A DNA stretch of 64,000 bases from Hymenobacter aranciens. Lineage in GTDB: Bacteria > Bacteroidota > Bacteroidia > Cytophagales > Hymenobacteraceae. Position numbers and translations under genes: made by a program. The DNA lies in the NCBI RefSeq assembly GCF_030580865.1, contig NZ_JAUQSY010000012.1, positions 62,001-126,000 on the forward strand, written 5' to 3'. The stretch's first letter is position 1, and each line of letters begins with the position of its first letter. Positions 7,302 to 17,649 of this stretch are shown here, in pieces. Under the pieces are notes generated by a model. It saw only the letters and a program-made list of their open reading frames with translations, made no database searches and was not told the origin of the DNA.

Positions 7302-8780
7302 ATGCGCGGGCTTCTATTCTATATTATTGGGGCGGTGGGCCTGCTGACAGCCGAACCGGCTACGGCACAAGGGGGGGCCACCCTCAGCGGGCGCGTCAGC
7401 AAGCCCACGGCCGATTCCATTCACCTGCGCTGGCACCCGCAGCCGCTCGATTACAAGGAGCAGACCATCAGCGCCCGCCTTAGTCCCAAGGGCGATTTCC
7501 AGCTGCAGGTGCCGGTGACGGCACCCGTGCTGACCGAGCTCAGCTACGGCGACGCCGAAACGTCCGTCTTCCTGGAGCCGGGCGATGCGCTGCAACTCAA
7601 ATTCAAAGGCGAGGAGCTGAATACGAGCCTGAAATTCCAGTCGGCCGACGGTGCTGCGCACAAGGCCGCCGCCAATGCCAACAACTATCTCACCGAGGCC
7701 GAGAACAAATTCGCCAACAACGAAGGCTTTCAGGTATTGCCCGAAAACATCGAGCTCTACGAAGCCCCATTCATATCCTTTCTGGACTACCGGCGCAAGC
7801 AGCAGCTCAAGGAGTATAAATCGGCTGGCGGCCCCGAAGCCTTCACATCCACGTTCGCGGCTTTCGCCGAGGCCGAAATCAACTGCCTGTATGCCAACGA
7901 CCGACTAACCTATCCTGACCTGCGTGAGCAGGTGGTAAGCACTGGCAGCCGCCTGCAGCTCACGCCCGGTTTCTACGATTTCACTCGTGACGCGGCCATC
8001 GTGCCCGGTCCCGAAAATGCCCCCACCAGCCCCGAAGCTCAGGAATTTATGCTCAATTACGTGCACTACCAGGTGCGCGCCGAGGGCAAGCCGCTCAGCG
8101 ACCCCGGCTACTACCCGGCGTGTTATCAGCTGGCGGCCCGCACGTTCAAAGGGGCCATGCGGCCCATTATCCTGGGACGGGTGCTGCTCGAAACCTTCCG
8201 TTTCGGGCACTACGACCACGCCACAGCCATGCTGGCTGACTATGCTGCCAGCGCTCAGGCCCCGCCCGCCTGGCTGGCCCTATTGCGCCGCGACCTTGAG
8301 GCGCACAAGGAAATGGCCATTGGTACGCCCGCGCCGCCGCTGCCGCTGCGCACCGCCGAGGGCGACAGCCTGCGGCTGGCCGTGTACCGCGGCCGGCTGG
8401 TGTACGTCATGTTCTGGGACAGCCGCCTGCCGCTCAGCCAGCGCGAACTGCCCTACCTCAAGGAAGTGGTGAAACAGTTTGCCGGTAAGCCTATTGTATT
8501 CGTGAGCGCGGCTTTCGATGAAGGCGCCAACAAGAAGCTGCCCGCCGGCACCGCCACCGCGCCCTCGGTAGAGCCCGCCGTAGTGCCCGCCAAGGCCCGG
8601 CCCAAAGTGCGCCAGTCTTACGACATCGAAACCTTGCCCTCCTTCGTGCTCATTGCCGAAGACGGCACCGTGCTTGACCCTAATCCCAAACGTCTCAGCA
8701 GCCGCGCCTTGCTCGACGATTTGAAGGCCGCTTTCGGCAAAGCGGCCGCCTACCGGGCCGTGCGCCTGCCCAAACCCTGA
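7302..8780 (+). CDS. Exported DUF4369/TlpA-like protein without catalytic cysteines
   Basis: Protein of 492 residues. Signal peptide at residues 1-22 (MRGLLFYIIGAVGLLTAEPA, then TAQG). Residues 25-110 resemble the N-terminal beta domain common in Bacteroidota thiol-disulfide proteins (TLSGRVSKPTADSIHLRW, FLEPGDALQLKFKG). The last 150 residues have a thioredoxin-like layout: GTPAPPLPL, LVYVMFWDSRLPLSQRELPYL, then TLPSFVLIAEDGTVLD. Where TlpA proteins have WCxxC this one has FWDSRLPLS, so disulfide chemistry is not expected and a binding or structural periplasmic role is more likely. Confidence 0.75.
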   Translation: MRGLLFYIIGAVGLLTAEPATAQGGATLSGRVSKPTADSIHLRWHPQPLDYKEQTISARLSPKGDFQLQVPVTAPVLTELSYGDAETSVFLEPGDALQLKFKGEELNTSLKFQSADGAAHKAAANANNYLTEAENKFANNEGFQVLPENIELYEAPFISFLDYRRKQQLKEYKSAGGPEAFTSTFAAFAEAEINCLYANDRLTYPDLREQVVSTGSRLQLTPGFYDFTRDAAIVPGPENAPTSPEAQEFMLNYVHYQVRAEGKPLSDPGYYPACYQLAARTFKGAMRPIILGRVLLETFRFGHYDHATAMLADYAASAQAPPAWLALLRRDLEAHKEMAIGTPAPPLPLRTAEGDSLRLAVYRGRLVYVMFWDSRLPLSQRELPYLKEVVKQFAGKPIVFVSAAFDEGANKKLPAGTATAPSVEPAVVPAKARPKVRQSYDIETLPSFVLIAEDGTVLDPNPKRLSSRALLDDLKAAFGKAAAYRAVRLPKP

Positions 8781-8981
8781 AGCCGGCTACAAAACATTTT
8801 GGCATGAACCTTAATAATTGTTCAGCTTCCAAACCTTAGCCCCGAGCGTGTACGTACATGTAAAAAATACGTGTTTCAACGTGGTAAATACTTGTTTGCT
8901 TAGTAAAATTCTGTAAATCCAATGGTTAGAAGATTTCTTTGTAAACTATAATTACCGCGGCCCCTTTCGTACGCGTCTTCA

Positions 8982-9425
8982 GTGTTCAACAAGTCATCCT
9001 TTCAAATCCTGCACGAGCCCGGCGAAAGCATTTTGACGGCTCAGTGGCTGCAAACGGCGACAAACGAAAGCGCCCGTAATGACTACGGCGACTTGCTGGC
9101 AGTGGCCCGCGTGCAGAACCGCTGCCGCTTCTGGCTGGTCGATTTGAGCCACCGAGTGCGTTATTCCGACGACATTTACCAGTGGTACGCGCACACTTTT
9201 GCGCCGCACGCCGTGCGTTCGCTGGGGCATCCGCTCTTCATTGCCTACATCATGGCGGCGCAGAACGACTACGCGCACGACCCGGCGATTGAGCAGTTGC
9301 AGCAAATTTGTGCCGCCTACGACCTGCATCTGGCGTTTTTTGAAACCCGCGATGCCGGGTTAGCCTGGCTCCAGCATCAGCAGGAGCACGACCCCGCGCC
9401 CGGCGAAGGGCCAGCCCCTTTGTAG
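8982..9425 (+). CDS. STAS-like (SpoIIAA-like fold) protein
   Basis: Protein of 147 residues with a GTG start (GTG TTC AAC AAG); no better ATG fits. Alternating strands and helices (FRFWLVDLSHRV-type centre, LFIAYIMAAQ, LAFFETRDAGLAWLQ) match the short STAS/SpoIIAA-like proteins frequent in Hymenobacter-like genomes, whose C-terminal FETxxxAxxWL motif is diagnostic. A second member of the same type is at 62804-63208. Function unknown; such proteins may sense or scaffold. The 201 bases upstream hold no gene, only AT-rich sequence. Confidence 0.55.
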   Translation: MFNKSSFQILHEPGESILTAQWLQTATNESARNDYGDLLAVARVQNRCRFWLVDLSHRVRYSDDIYQWYAHTFAPHAVRSLGHPLFIAYIMAAQNDYAHDPAIEQLQQICAAYDLHLAFFETRDAGLAWLQHQQEHDPAPGEGPAPL

Positions 9426-9451
9426 GTGAAATTTAGGCCTTTACCTGCTTG

Positions 9452-12394
9452 CTACTGATACTGTTGTAGGCGGTTGCGGTTGAGCTTCAGGTCTTGCAGC
9501 AGGCTGCTCTTGGCGGCGATGGTGAAGTTGTAGCCGCGCGTCTGGCCCAGCGGAATCCACATCCCCGAAATCTGCCAGCAGTGCAGGTCGCGGAAGAAGG
9601 TGATGGTGGGATACACAATGTTTTTCGAGACGAAATCGTAGTTCAGCTGCGAGCTCAGGCGCAGGTTGGGCGTCAGCTTGATGGAACCCGTGAGGCCCAT
9701 CGACGCTGTGCGCAGCAGCGGGGTAATTGCTTCTTGGTTACGACGTAACGGAGCAGTATTTGTTGAGTACGAGGCGTTGAAGGTGGCCGACAGCTCCCAG
9801 GGAATTTCGAAATCCACGTAATCGGCATAGAAGGCCTGCGGGCCGGGCGTGCCCAGCGTAGGGTCGTTGGTGGGGGCCACCTGGCGCGGGATAGTGCTTT
9901 TCTTGTTGCCGGTGGTAGGGTTGAAAGCGTACGAGAGGCCCAGGTTGGCCGAGGCCAGGCGCGCGATGCGGCGGCGGTCCTGCTCGAAGAGGTAGCGGTT
10001 GATGGTGCGGCCGAGGCTGTCGCGCTGATAAGGCTCGAAGCTGGCGCTGGCCTGGATGTTGAGCTTCTGCAGCAGCTGGTTGCGGAACGTTACGGAGAGC
10101 GGCGATAGGCGCAGCGAGTCGGCCGCCAGGTTGTAGCCGATGCTGAAATCAAAGCCGTCAATGAGGCTGACCTTTTTGAAGGGATTAGTGCCGGTGGTAT
10201 CGTTCTGGTTGCGGACCTTCATTTCCACCGCGTTTTGCAGTGAAAACGACAGTGAGCTGACCTCATTGCCACCCGGTGTGCCATATACGAAACCGGTGTA
10301 GTTGCTCAGGTAGCGGTCGTTGGTGATATACTGCGCGGCCCGCCGGTCGCTGAAATTCAGGTTAGTGTAAGTGTTGGGGACATTGCTAAGGTTGGGCGAG
10401 TAGCTGTAGTTAAGGCTGGGGGTGAGCTTATGCCGGATGGCCTGAATCTTACGCGTCCCCTTGCGCACCAACGTACCATAAATGGCGGTATTTATGCTCA
10501 GGCCCGCCGAGTAGCTGTAAGCCCGGTTGAAGCCCCGCACCGTATCGATGCGAAAGGCCTGCGCCTCTTTTTTAAAGTCGTAGACCAAGCTTTGGGCATA
10601 CCAGGTTTCGCCGTAGTTCACGCTGGGATTCAGCTTGAAGTGCTTAGCCACCGTGTAAGAGCCCAGCACGATGCCAAACTGGTGCTGGGCGCCGTTCTGG
10701 GCATTGCGCATCAGCTCGCCCAGCGTGGCAAAGCTGATGGGAATGCGGCGCTCGGTGGTGGTGCCGCCCAGCAGCGGCAAGCTGCCGCCGTCCAGCTGCC
10801 GCGCCGTTACAATATTACTTATCTGGTTCTGAGCTGCCAGACTGTAGGTGATGGAGAACTGCTCGTAGAAGCGGCCTTTCGGCTCGATGCCCAGCCACTG
10901 GTAGGGGTATTGGCGGGCCACCTGCACGGCAATGTCGGGCAGGGTGAAGTTCATGGCCCCCGTCAGGGTGTTCTGCGTCTGGCCCAGGCGCACGCTGTAG
11001 TTGATGGGCAGGTTGCGCAACTGCTTCGAGTAGCTGATATTGGACGTGAACGACGGCGTGAGGTAGCGCCGGGCGTCGATGCTGTTCTGGCGGTTGTAGC
11101 TGGTGCTGCCCGCGTTCACGCTGGCCGAGAAGCGCCCGCCGCCCGGCTTGGGCACCGGCGTGTGGTTCCAGCCCAGCCAGAAGGTCTGGGCCGAGGCCGG
11201 GCGCACGTACTCAGTGCCGGTCGACACGCCGGTTTGCTGTATCAGCTGGGTGCTGGGCCGGTCGGTGAAGCGGAAGTTGAAGTTGCCATTGTAAGTGTAG
11301 CGCTTCAGGTACTGGATGTCGGCCGTGCCGCCCCAGCCGCCAAAGTCCTGGCCGTTGCCGGCGTATACGTCACCCGTCAGGCGCACCCCGATGTAGTCGT
11401 TGGGCGCGAAGTAATAGCCCCCGTTGGTCAGGAAATAGCCCCGGTCGGCCGCCTGCCCGAAGGTCGGAATCAGCAGCCCCGAGCCCCGGCCTTTCTTGGG
11501 CGTGGGGAAAAAGCCGAACAGGAAGCCCAGCGGCGTCGGCACGTCGCCGATGACTAGGTTGAAAGGCCCGGTCACGACTTTCTCGCCGGGTATCACCTTC
11601 ATTTTGCTGGCCTGAATGTAGAAGTGCGGGTGCTCCAGGTTGCAGGTGGTGTATCGGCCGTTCTGGCCGTAGAGCTCGTTGCTGGGCAGGCGTTTGATGG
11701 TTTCGGCACTCACGTAGCCCTCGCCCTGCTGGGTCACGGCCTCGGTGATTTTACCCTTCTTGGTTTTGAAGTTATAGGCAATTTTGCCGGCCGTGTAGGT
11801 GTCGGCGCTTTGCTTGAACACGGGTTTGTCCACCACCCGGTTTTTTAGCGTATCGAGCTGGCCCTCCGCAAATACGGTGTTGAGGCCGTAGTTCACGGTG
11901 ATGAGGGCGGCGGTCAGATTAATGTCGCCGTAATCGACCTTGGCCTTGCTGAACAGCCGGGCCACTTTCGCCGTCACGTCAAACTGAATGGAGTCCTTGG
12001 CCACGTATTTTACTGTGCTCTCAATCTGGCCTTTACGGCGGGCCGTCACGTTGAGCGAGTCGCCGGTGCCGCGCACCACGCCCAGGGTATCGCCGGGCAG
12101 GGCTTTGGCCAGCGTGTCGGGCACGGGCTTGTGCGAAGTGCCGGGCACGCGCGGCTGACCGGGGTTGATGGCACCGGGCGGGGGCGGCCCCATGGGGTCG
12201 CGCGGGTCGGGCGACATGTAGCGCACCGGTGGGGTAGGGGCGCTGCCGGCGCGCTGGGCGTCGCGGGCCGGCGCGGGCTTCACGGCCGGAGCGTTGGCCG
12301 GGGTGTAGGTAGTATCGGCGCGCGGGGTGGTCTGGGCCCGCGCGGCGCCGGCCAACAGCATCAGCACTAGCAGCAAAAGCCCGGTCCCACGCAT
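9452..12394 (-). CDS. lptD: LPS-assembly outer membrane protein LptD, Bacteroidota type
   Basis: Protein of 980 residues. LptD inserts lipopolysaccharide into the outer leaflet of the outer membrane. Signal peptide MRGTGLLLLVLMLLAGAARA, a Pro-rich linker, then an OstA-like beta-jellyroll (VDYGDINLTAALITVNYG, KIAYNFKTKKGKITEAV, QNGRYTTCNLEHPHFYI), then a large beta-barrel with many aromatic-rich strands. The ATG at 12394 is used because the promoter TTG-N20-TACCTTTG at 12498-12528 lies downstream of the longer possible start. It is divergent from the amidase and MCE genes, forming an envelope cluster. Confidence 0.88.
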   Translation of the reverse strand: MRGTGLLLLVLMLLAGAARAQTTPRADTTYTPANAPAVKPAPARDAQRAGSAPTPPVRYMSPDPRDPMGPPPPGAINPGQPRVPGTSHKPVPDTLAKALPGDTLGVVRGTGDSLNVTARRKGQIESTVKYVAKDSIQFDVTAKVARLFSKAKVDYGDINLTAALITVNYGLNTVFAEGQLDTLKNRVVDKPVFKQSADTYTAGKIAYNFKTKKGKITEAVTQQGEGYVSAETIKRLPSNELYGQNGRYTTCNLEHPHFYIQASKMKVIPGEKVVTGPFNLVIGDVPTPLGFLFGFFPTPKKGRGSGLLIPTFGQAADRGYFLTNGGYYFAPNDYIGVRLTGDVYAGNGQDFGGWGGTADIQYLKRYTYNGNFNFRFTDRPSTQLIQQTGVSTGTEYVRPASAQTFWLGWNHTPVPKPGGGRFSASVNAGSTSYNRQNSIDARRYLTPSFTSNISYSKQLRNLPINYSVRLGQTQNTLTGAMNFTLPDIAVQVARQYPYQWLGIEPKGRFYEQFSITYSLAAQNQISNIVTARQLDGGSLPLLGGTTTERRIPISFATLGELMRNAQNGAQHQFGIVLGSYTVAKHFKLNPSVNYGETWYAQSLVYDFKKEAQAFRIDTVRGFNRAYSYSAGLSINTAIYGTLVRKGTRKIQAIRHKLTPSLNYSYSPNLSNVPNTYTNLNFSDRRAAQYITNDRYLSNYTGFVYGTPGGNEVSSLSFSLQNAVEMKVRNQNDTTGTNPFKKVSLIDGFDFSIGYNLAADSLRLSPLSVTFRNQLLQKLNIQASASFEPYQRDSLGRTINRYLFEQDRRRIARLASANLGLSYAFNPTTGNKKSTIPRQVAPTNDPTLGTPGPQAFYADYVDFEIPWELSATFNASYSTNTAPLRRNQEAITPLLRTASMGLTGSIKLTPNLRLSSQLNYDFVSKNIVYPTITFFRDLHCWQISGMWIPLGQTRGYNFTIAAKSSLLQDLKLNRNRLQQYQ

Positions 12395-12497
12395 CTTTTT
12401 CACCAATAATAGCTTTTCGCCGATTCGCTGAAGGGTAGCTATCAGAATAGGCAAGGTAAGGTAACGGTTAATTTTCTTTCTAATTTTGGGGCTTATA

Positions 12498-12528
12498 CAA
12501 AGGTAGCAGGTCGCTGCCGCCCCTTCAA
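12498..12528 (-). promoter_or_regulatory. Promoter of lptD
   Basis: On the minus strand TTG (12526-12528), 20 bases, then TACCTTTG (12498-12505). The same TTG-N20-TAnnTTTG geometry is seen at rplS. The predicted leader is about 95 bases. Confidence 0.6.
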
Positions 12529-12596
12529 CGAACATCGTGCGGATTATTGCCTTGGGTACGGGTCAGCGGCGAACTGCTGCATGCAGGAGCCGCATA

Positions 12597-13472
12597 ATGG
12601 GCAGTTGGTTGCTTGCGCTCAGCTTTTTATTAGGCGGCAGCCAGACGCCTCTGCCCGACTCGGGCCGCCAGGCCAAACCCGCCGTGCCCGACACCGCCGC
12701 CGTGGACGAGCTGCTGCGCCAAACCAACGACGCCGACGACGAAGCCCCCGCCAGCCGCGCCTCGCCCACCAAATACCGCCTGCGCACCGTGGTGCTCGAT
12801 GCCGGCCATGGCGGCAAAGACATTGGCTGCTCGGGCGCGAAAGCCCACGAGGCCGACGTGGCCCTGGGCATCGTGCTGGCCCTGGGCAAGCAGATTCAGC
12901 AGAACATGCCCGGCGTGAAAGTGGTGTACACCCGCAAAACCGACGTGTTTGTGAAGCTCGACGAGCGCTCGGCCATTGCCAACCGCAACCACGCCGACCT
13001 GTTCATCTCGGTGCATTGCAACGCGGCCAGCGGCGGCGGCCACGGCACTGAGGTGTGGACCATGGGCCCGCACAAAACCGACGCCAACCTGAACGTGGCC
13101 AAGCGCGAAAATGCCGTTATCCTCCAGGAAGATGACTACAAGAAGCGCTACAATGGCTTCGACCCGCACTCGCCCCAGAGCCACATCCTGTTTTCGCTGT
13201 TCCAGTCGGCCTACGTCACCAACAGCCTGCGCCTGGCCCAGCGCATCGACAAGCAGTTTCGGACCACCGTGGGGCGCAGCAGCCGCGGTGTGAAACAGGC
13301 CGGCTTCATCGTGCTCTGGAAATCGACCATGCCCTCGGTGCTCATCGAGGCAGGCTTCCTCACCAATGCGGCCGAGGAGCGCTATCTGAACGATAAGACC
13401 AATCAATCGTATATGGCGGCAGGCATCTACCGCGCCTTCCGCGACTACAAGCGCGAGCTGGAAGGGGGGTAG
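12597..13472 (+). CDS. N-acetylmuramoyl-L-alanine amidase (Amidase_3)
   Basis: Protein of 291 residues; a periplasmic zinc hydrolase that cuts the amide between MurNAc and L-Ala during cell separation. Signal peptide MGSWLLALSFLLGG, then the Amidase_3 domain: VVLDAGHGGKDIG (zinc His), KAHEADVAL (zinc Glu), DLFISVHCNA (zinc His) and VLIEAGFLTN (catalytic Glu). An insert in the middle (KRENAVILQEDDYKKRYNGF) is typical of the Bacteroidota members. An upstream GTG at 12537 is possible, but the ATG at 12597 puts the signal peptide at the N-terminus. The MCE gene begins 142 bases downstream. Confidence 0.9.
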   Translation: MGSWLLALSFLLGGSQTPLPDSGRQAKPAVPDTAAVDELLRQTNDADDEAPASRASPTKYRLRTVVLDAGHGGKDIGCSGAKAHEADVALGIVLALGKQIQQNMPGVKVVYTRKTDVFVKLDERSAIANRNHADLFISVHCNAASGGGHGTEVWTMGPHKTDANLNVAKRENAVILQEDDYKKRYNGFDPHSPQSHILFSLFQSAYVTNSLRLAQRIDKQFRTTVGRSSRGVKQAGFIVLWKSTMPSVLIEAGFLTNAAEERYLNDKTNQSYMAAGIYRAFRDYKRELEGG

Positions 13473-13614
13473 ATTCAAGAGGGTAGGAGGGATGCGCGGG
13501 CGGGAGATGAATGAAAATAAAACATTCGGCTTCCTTTTTCGCCTAACCTTTAACGCCTCATCCGACTTTCCCCTCCTGCCCGCATACCACTTACCCTCTT
13601 ACCCAACACCGACC

Positions 13615-14610
13615 GTGTCTAAAGAAATAAAAGTAGCCCTGCTGGCCATTGTGGCCATTGCGTTGCTCATTTTCGGCTATAATTTTCTGAAAGGCAGCAA
13701 TATTTTCTCGTCCGACCGCACCTTTTACGCTACTTACCCGAGTGCGACCGGCCTCACCGCCGGCACGGTGGTCGTATTGAATGGCGTGCCCGTGGGCCAG
13801 GTAAACAGCGTGAAGCTGCAGCCCGAGAAGAACAACATGGTGCACATCGGCCTCGAAATCCGCAAGGATATAGCCGTGGGCGACTCTTCGGTGGCTACCA
13901 TCGTGGGCTCGCTGCTGGGCTCTAAAACCATCTCGCTGAAGCTGGGCAAAAGCACGAAGCTCTACACGGGCGGCGAGGAGCTGAAAGCGGTGTCGGACGT
14001 GAACATCGCCGATATCTTTCAGGCTCGGGCCCTGCCGGTGCTCGATACCGTGGGCGCTACGCTGGGCAACCTCAACGCCATGCTCAACAAGGATGCCCAG
14101 ACCAACATTGCGGGCACGCTGCTGGGTGCCCGCCAGAGTGCCGAGGCCCTGCAGGCCCTCATTGTGGCCAACCAGGCCAACATTGCCGCCATCACCGGCA
14201 ATATGGCCAAGCTCACGCGCAGCCTCAACAACACCAGCGCCAAGCTCGATAAGATTGTGGTGAACTTTGATGAGTTGTCGGACTCGCTGAAAAGCGCGCC
14301 GGTGGGCCCGGCCCTGCGCCGCCTCAACTCGACCCTGGCCGAAACCCAGGGCGCCATGGCGGGGCTGAATAAGTCATTGAACGACCCCAATGGCTCCCTC
14401 AACAAGCTACTCAACGACAGCTCGCTCTACGTGAACCTGAACACGACCGTGACTACGGCTAACTCGCTCTTTACCGACATCAACGATAACCCCCGGCGCT
14501 ACGTGCACTTCTCGGTGTTCGGCGGCACCAAGGATAAGGAGAAAACCGAAGTCACCAAGAAGCCGGATGGCACGGTCATCAAAGAAGAAAAGAAAGTAGA
14601 AAAGCGCTAG
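13615..14610 (+). CDS. MCE/MlaD-domain lipid transport protein
   Basis: Protein of 331 residues. One N-terminal membrane anchor (VSKEIKVALLAIVAIALLIF), then an MCE domain (TVVVLNGVPVGQVNSVKL, VGSLLGSKTISLKLG), then a long helical region (residues 150-290) able to form a shuttle or needle, ending in a Lys/Glu-rich tail. MlaD-like proteins move phospholipids between membranes with an ABC transporter, which is not in this window. The GTG at 13615 is preferred as start because it gives the conserved SKEIKVALLAI N-terminus. Downstream of the amidase and closed by a terminator. Confidence 0.85.
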   Translation: MSKEIKVALLAIVAIALLIFGYNFLKGSNIFSSDRTFYATYPSATGLTAGTVVVLNGVPVGQVNSVKLQPEKNNMVHIGLEIRKDIAVGDSSVATIVGSLLGSKTISLKLGKSTKLYTGGEELKAVSDVNIADIFQARALPVLDTVGATLGNLNAMLNKDAQTNIAGTLLGARQSAEALQALIVANQANIAAITGNMAKLTRSLNNTSAKLDKIVVNFDELSDSLKSAPVGPALRRLNSTLAETQGAMAGLNKSLNDPNGSLNKLLNDSSLYVNLNTTVTTANSLFTDINDNPRRYVHFSVFGGTKDKEKTEVTKKPDGTVIKEEKKVEKR

Positions 14611-14644
14611 CCCGCGCCGCTTGGCGGGCTTGTTCTTACCTTTG

Positions 14645-14671
14645 AAATCCGCCTCCGGGCGGATTTTTTTG
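14645..14671 (+). terminator. Intrinsic terminator after the MCE gene
   Basis: Stem AAATCCGCC / GGCGGATTT with a short loop, followed by a run of T, 35 bases after the MCE stop codon. Confidence 0.85.
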
Positions 14672-14691
14672 TTGGTTTGAACGACTAAACC

Positions 14692-14812
14692 AGAACGTCA
14701 TCCTGAGGCGCGGAGCGCCGAAAGGACCTCGCCCGCGCCGCGTGCAGCAGTAATTGATTACTCCCCCAACGAAGCGGGCGAGGTCCTTTCGCTGCGCTCA
14801 GGATGACGTTCT
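14692..14812. repeat. Dispersed hairpin repeat, copy 2 (CATCCTGAG family)
   Basis: Outer arms AGAACGTCATCCTGAG / CTCAGGATGACGTTCT, middle arms AAAGGACCTCGCCCGC / GCGGGCGAGGTCCTTT, and an inner pair around AGTAATTGATTACT. It lies between the MCE terminator and the carboxylase gene, both plus strand. Confidence 0.9.
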
Positions 14813-14854
14813 ATTTTTACGCTTCCATTTCCCCACCCCACCCATTTCCCACCC

Positions 14855-16483
<1,629 letters not shown>

Positions 16484-16521
16484 GGACTAAAATTGGTCAT
16501 CTTCTAAAGCAGTGTTGAGCT

Positions 16522-16827
16522 ATGTGGCTAACTCCCGACCAACAAAGACTACGTGACCTGATGAGCGACATCTCGGAAGAGGGATGGTGCGCTGAATGGC
16601 TGGATGGGTTAGAGCATGTACTATGGCATATTGTGCAGACGGGACCGGCTAAGTATGGACGCACCTTCGTCGATGAGCAGCAGATTCAGCAACTAAAAGA
16701 GTTGTCAGAGCTTACTGGCGGCTGGATAATATTTGATGATGAAACTGAAGAGACAGCCATTTCTTTAGCCGAATGGCAAAAAGTTTTTCAGGGGGATAAG
16801 CTCGCTGATTATTGGTTTTACCCATGA
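16522..16827 (+). CDS. Uncharacterised acidic 101-residue protein
   Basis: Not recognised. It is small, soluble, acidic and Trp-rich (six Trp), with no signal peptide. Codon usage and AT content differ clearly from the GC-rich neighbours, suggesting recent arrival. The stop codon overlaps the ATG of the following zeta-toxin-like fragment in an ATGA arrangement, so they were probably co-translated. The composition is reminiscent of immunity or SMI1-like small proteins, but no motif proves this. Confidence 0.6.
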   Translation: MWLTPDQQRLRDLMSDISEEGWCAEWLDGLEHVLWHIVQTGPAKYGRTFVDEQQIQQLKELSELTGGWIIFDDETEETAISLAEWQKVFQGDKLADYWFYP

Positions 16828-16949
16828 CCACCCTCTACCTCCTGGCCGGCTGCAATGGCGCGGGCAAAACCACCGCCGCCTACGCCCTGCTGCCGGGCCT
16901 GCTCGACTGCCGCGAGTTCGAACTTTTAGCCCCCGCCCCGTACTTTTAA
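16824..16949 (+). pseudogene. Truncated zeta-toxin-like P-loop gene
   Basis: The 41-codon frame starts MTTLYLLAGCNGAGKTTAAY with a perfect Walker A (GCNGAGKTT), continues LLPGLLDCREF as in zeta-toxin/AAA-type kinases of Bacteroidota (normally about 190-200 residues), then diverges to ELLAPAPYF and stops. Everything after the position where the catalytic NADxIA-type region would follow is missing. I read it as a 5' remnant cut off by the insertion or rearrangement that placed the next toxin-antitoxin pair 21 bases downstream. Confidence 0.65.
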
Positions 16950-16970
16950 AAGTCACCAACGCTTTCCTGT

Positions 16971-17213
16971 ATGAAAACGCTAACCTTAGAGGTGCCCGAT
17001 TCGCTGACCCTCGACCCGAAGGAGGCGGCCATGCTGCTAGCCACGCGCCTCTACGAGCGGGGCGACCTCTCACTGGGGCAGGCGGCGGAGCTGGCGGGCT
17101 ATAGCAAGCGCACCTTTATGGAGCTGCTGGGCAACTACGGCGTGGCGCTGTTCGACCTGACGGAAGAGGAGCTATTAAAAGACGTAGAGAATGCCGCCCG
17201 TCGTAATAGCTGA
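16971..17213 (+). CDS. UPF0175-family antitoxin
   Basis: Protein of 80 residues with the typical UPF0175 layout: N-terminal strands (MKTLTLEVPDSL), then a helix-turn-helix-like segment LYERGDLSLGQAAELAGYSKRTF and the motif MELLGNYGVALFDLTEEEL. UPF0175 proteins are commonly paired with DUF3368 PIN-domain toxins and are thought to bind DNA and the toxin. Its 3' end overlaps the start of the next gene by 23 bases, the classic toxin-antitoxin coupling. Confidence 0.88.
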   Translation: MKTLTLEVPDSLTLDPKEAAMLLATRLYERGDLSLGQAAELAGYSKRTFMELLGNYGVALFDLTEEELLKDVENAARRNS

Positions 17214-17646
17214 TGCCAGCTGCCTGATTCTGCTACAGAATATCGGGGCGCTAGACCTTTTGCGGCAGCTGTTTGGCCAAGTGATGGTGACGGACGTGGT
17301 GGCCAAAGAGTACGGCTTACCCCTGCCGGCCTGGCTACGAGTGACGGCGGTGCAGAACCCGCGCCAGGTGCAGCTGCTGGCCCTGACGCTGGACCGGGGC
17401 GAAGCCAGCGCCATTGCGCTGGCTCTGGAGCAGCCCGACAGCCTGCTTATCATTGACGAACGGCGTGGCCGCGCGGTGGCGCAACAGCTACAACTGGACA
17501 CCACGGGCACGCTGGGTATCTTGCTGCGGGCAAAACAAAAAGGGCACGTGGCGGCCCTCCGGCCGCTACTGGAGGCAATTGCGGCTACTAACTTTCGGCT
17601 GAGTGCGGCCCTGATGCAAACCGTTCTGAAGCAAGCCGGCGAATAG
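17191..17646 (+). CDS. DUF3368 PIN-like toxin (putative ribonuclease)
   Basis: Protein of 151 residues. PIN-like fold with the first acidic residue in VVIADASCLILLQNI, a central RGEASAIALALE motif with Glu, and the second acidic cluster LLIIDERRGRAVAQ, followed by GTLGILLRAKQKG, all characteristic of DUF3368. PIN nucleases cleave RNA using Mg2+ held by these acids. It overlaps the UPF0175 gene, forming an apparently intact toxin-antitoxin pair inside a stretch of accessory genes. Confidence 0.88.
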   Translation: MPPVVIADASCLILLQNIGALDLLRQLFGQVMVTDVVAKEYGLPLPAWLRVTAVQNPRQVQLLALTLDRGEASAIALALEQPDSLLIIDERRGRAVAQQLQLDTTGTLGILLRAKQKGHVAALRPLLEAIAATNFRLSAALMQTVLKQAGE

Positions 17647-17649
17647 CCC

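Noticed and set aside
7302..7661. Minus-strand gene opposite the start of the TlpA-like gene (7314-7661)
   Set aside because: Antisense frame with no promoter or recognisable motif.
10430..11557. 375-codon plus-strand frame inside lptD
   Set aside because: Antisense shadow of lptD with biased composition and no family signature; lptD itself is clear in this region.
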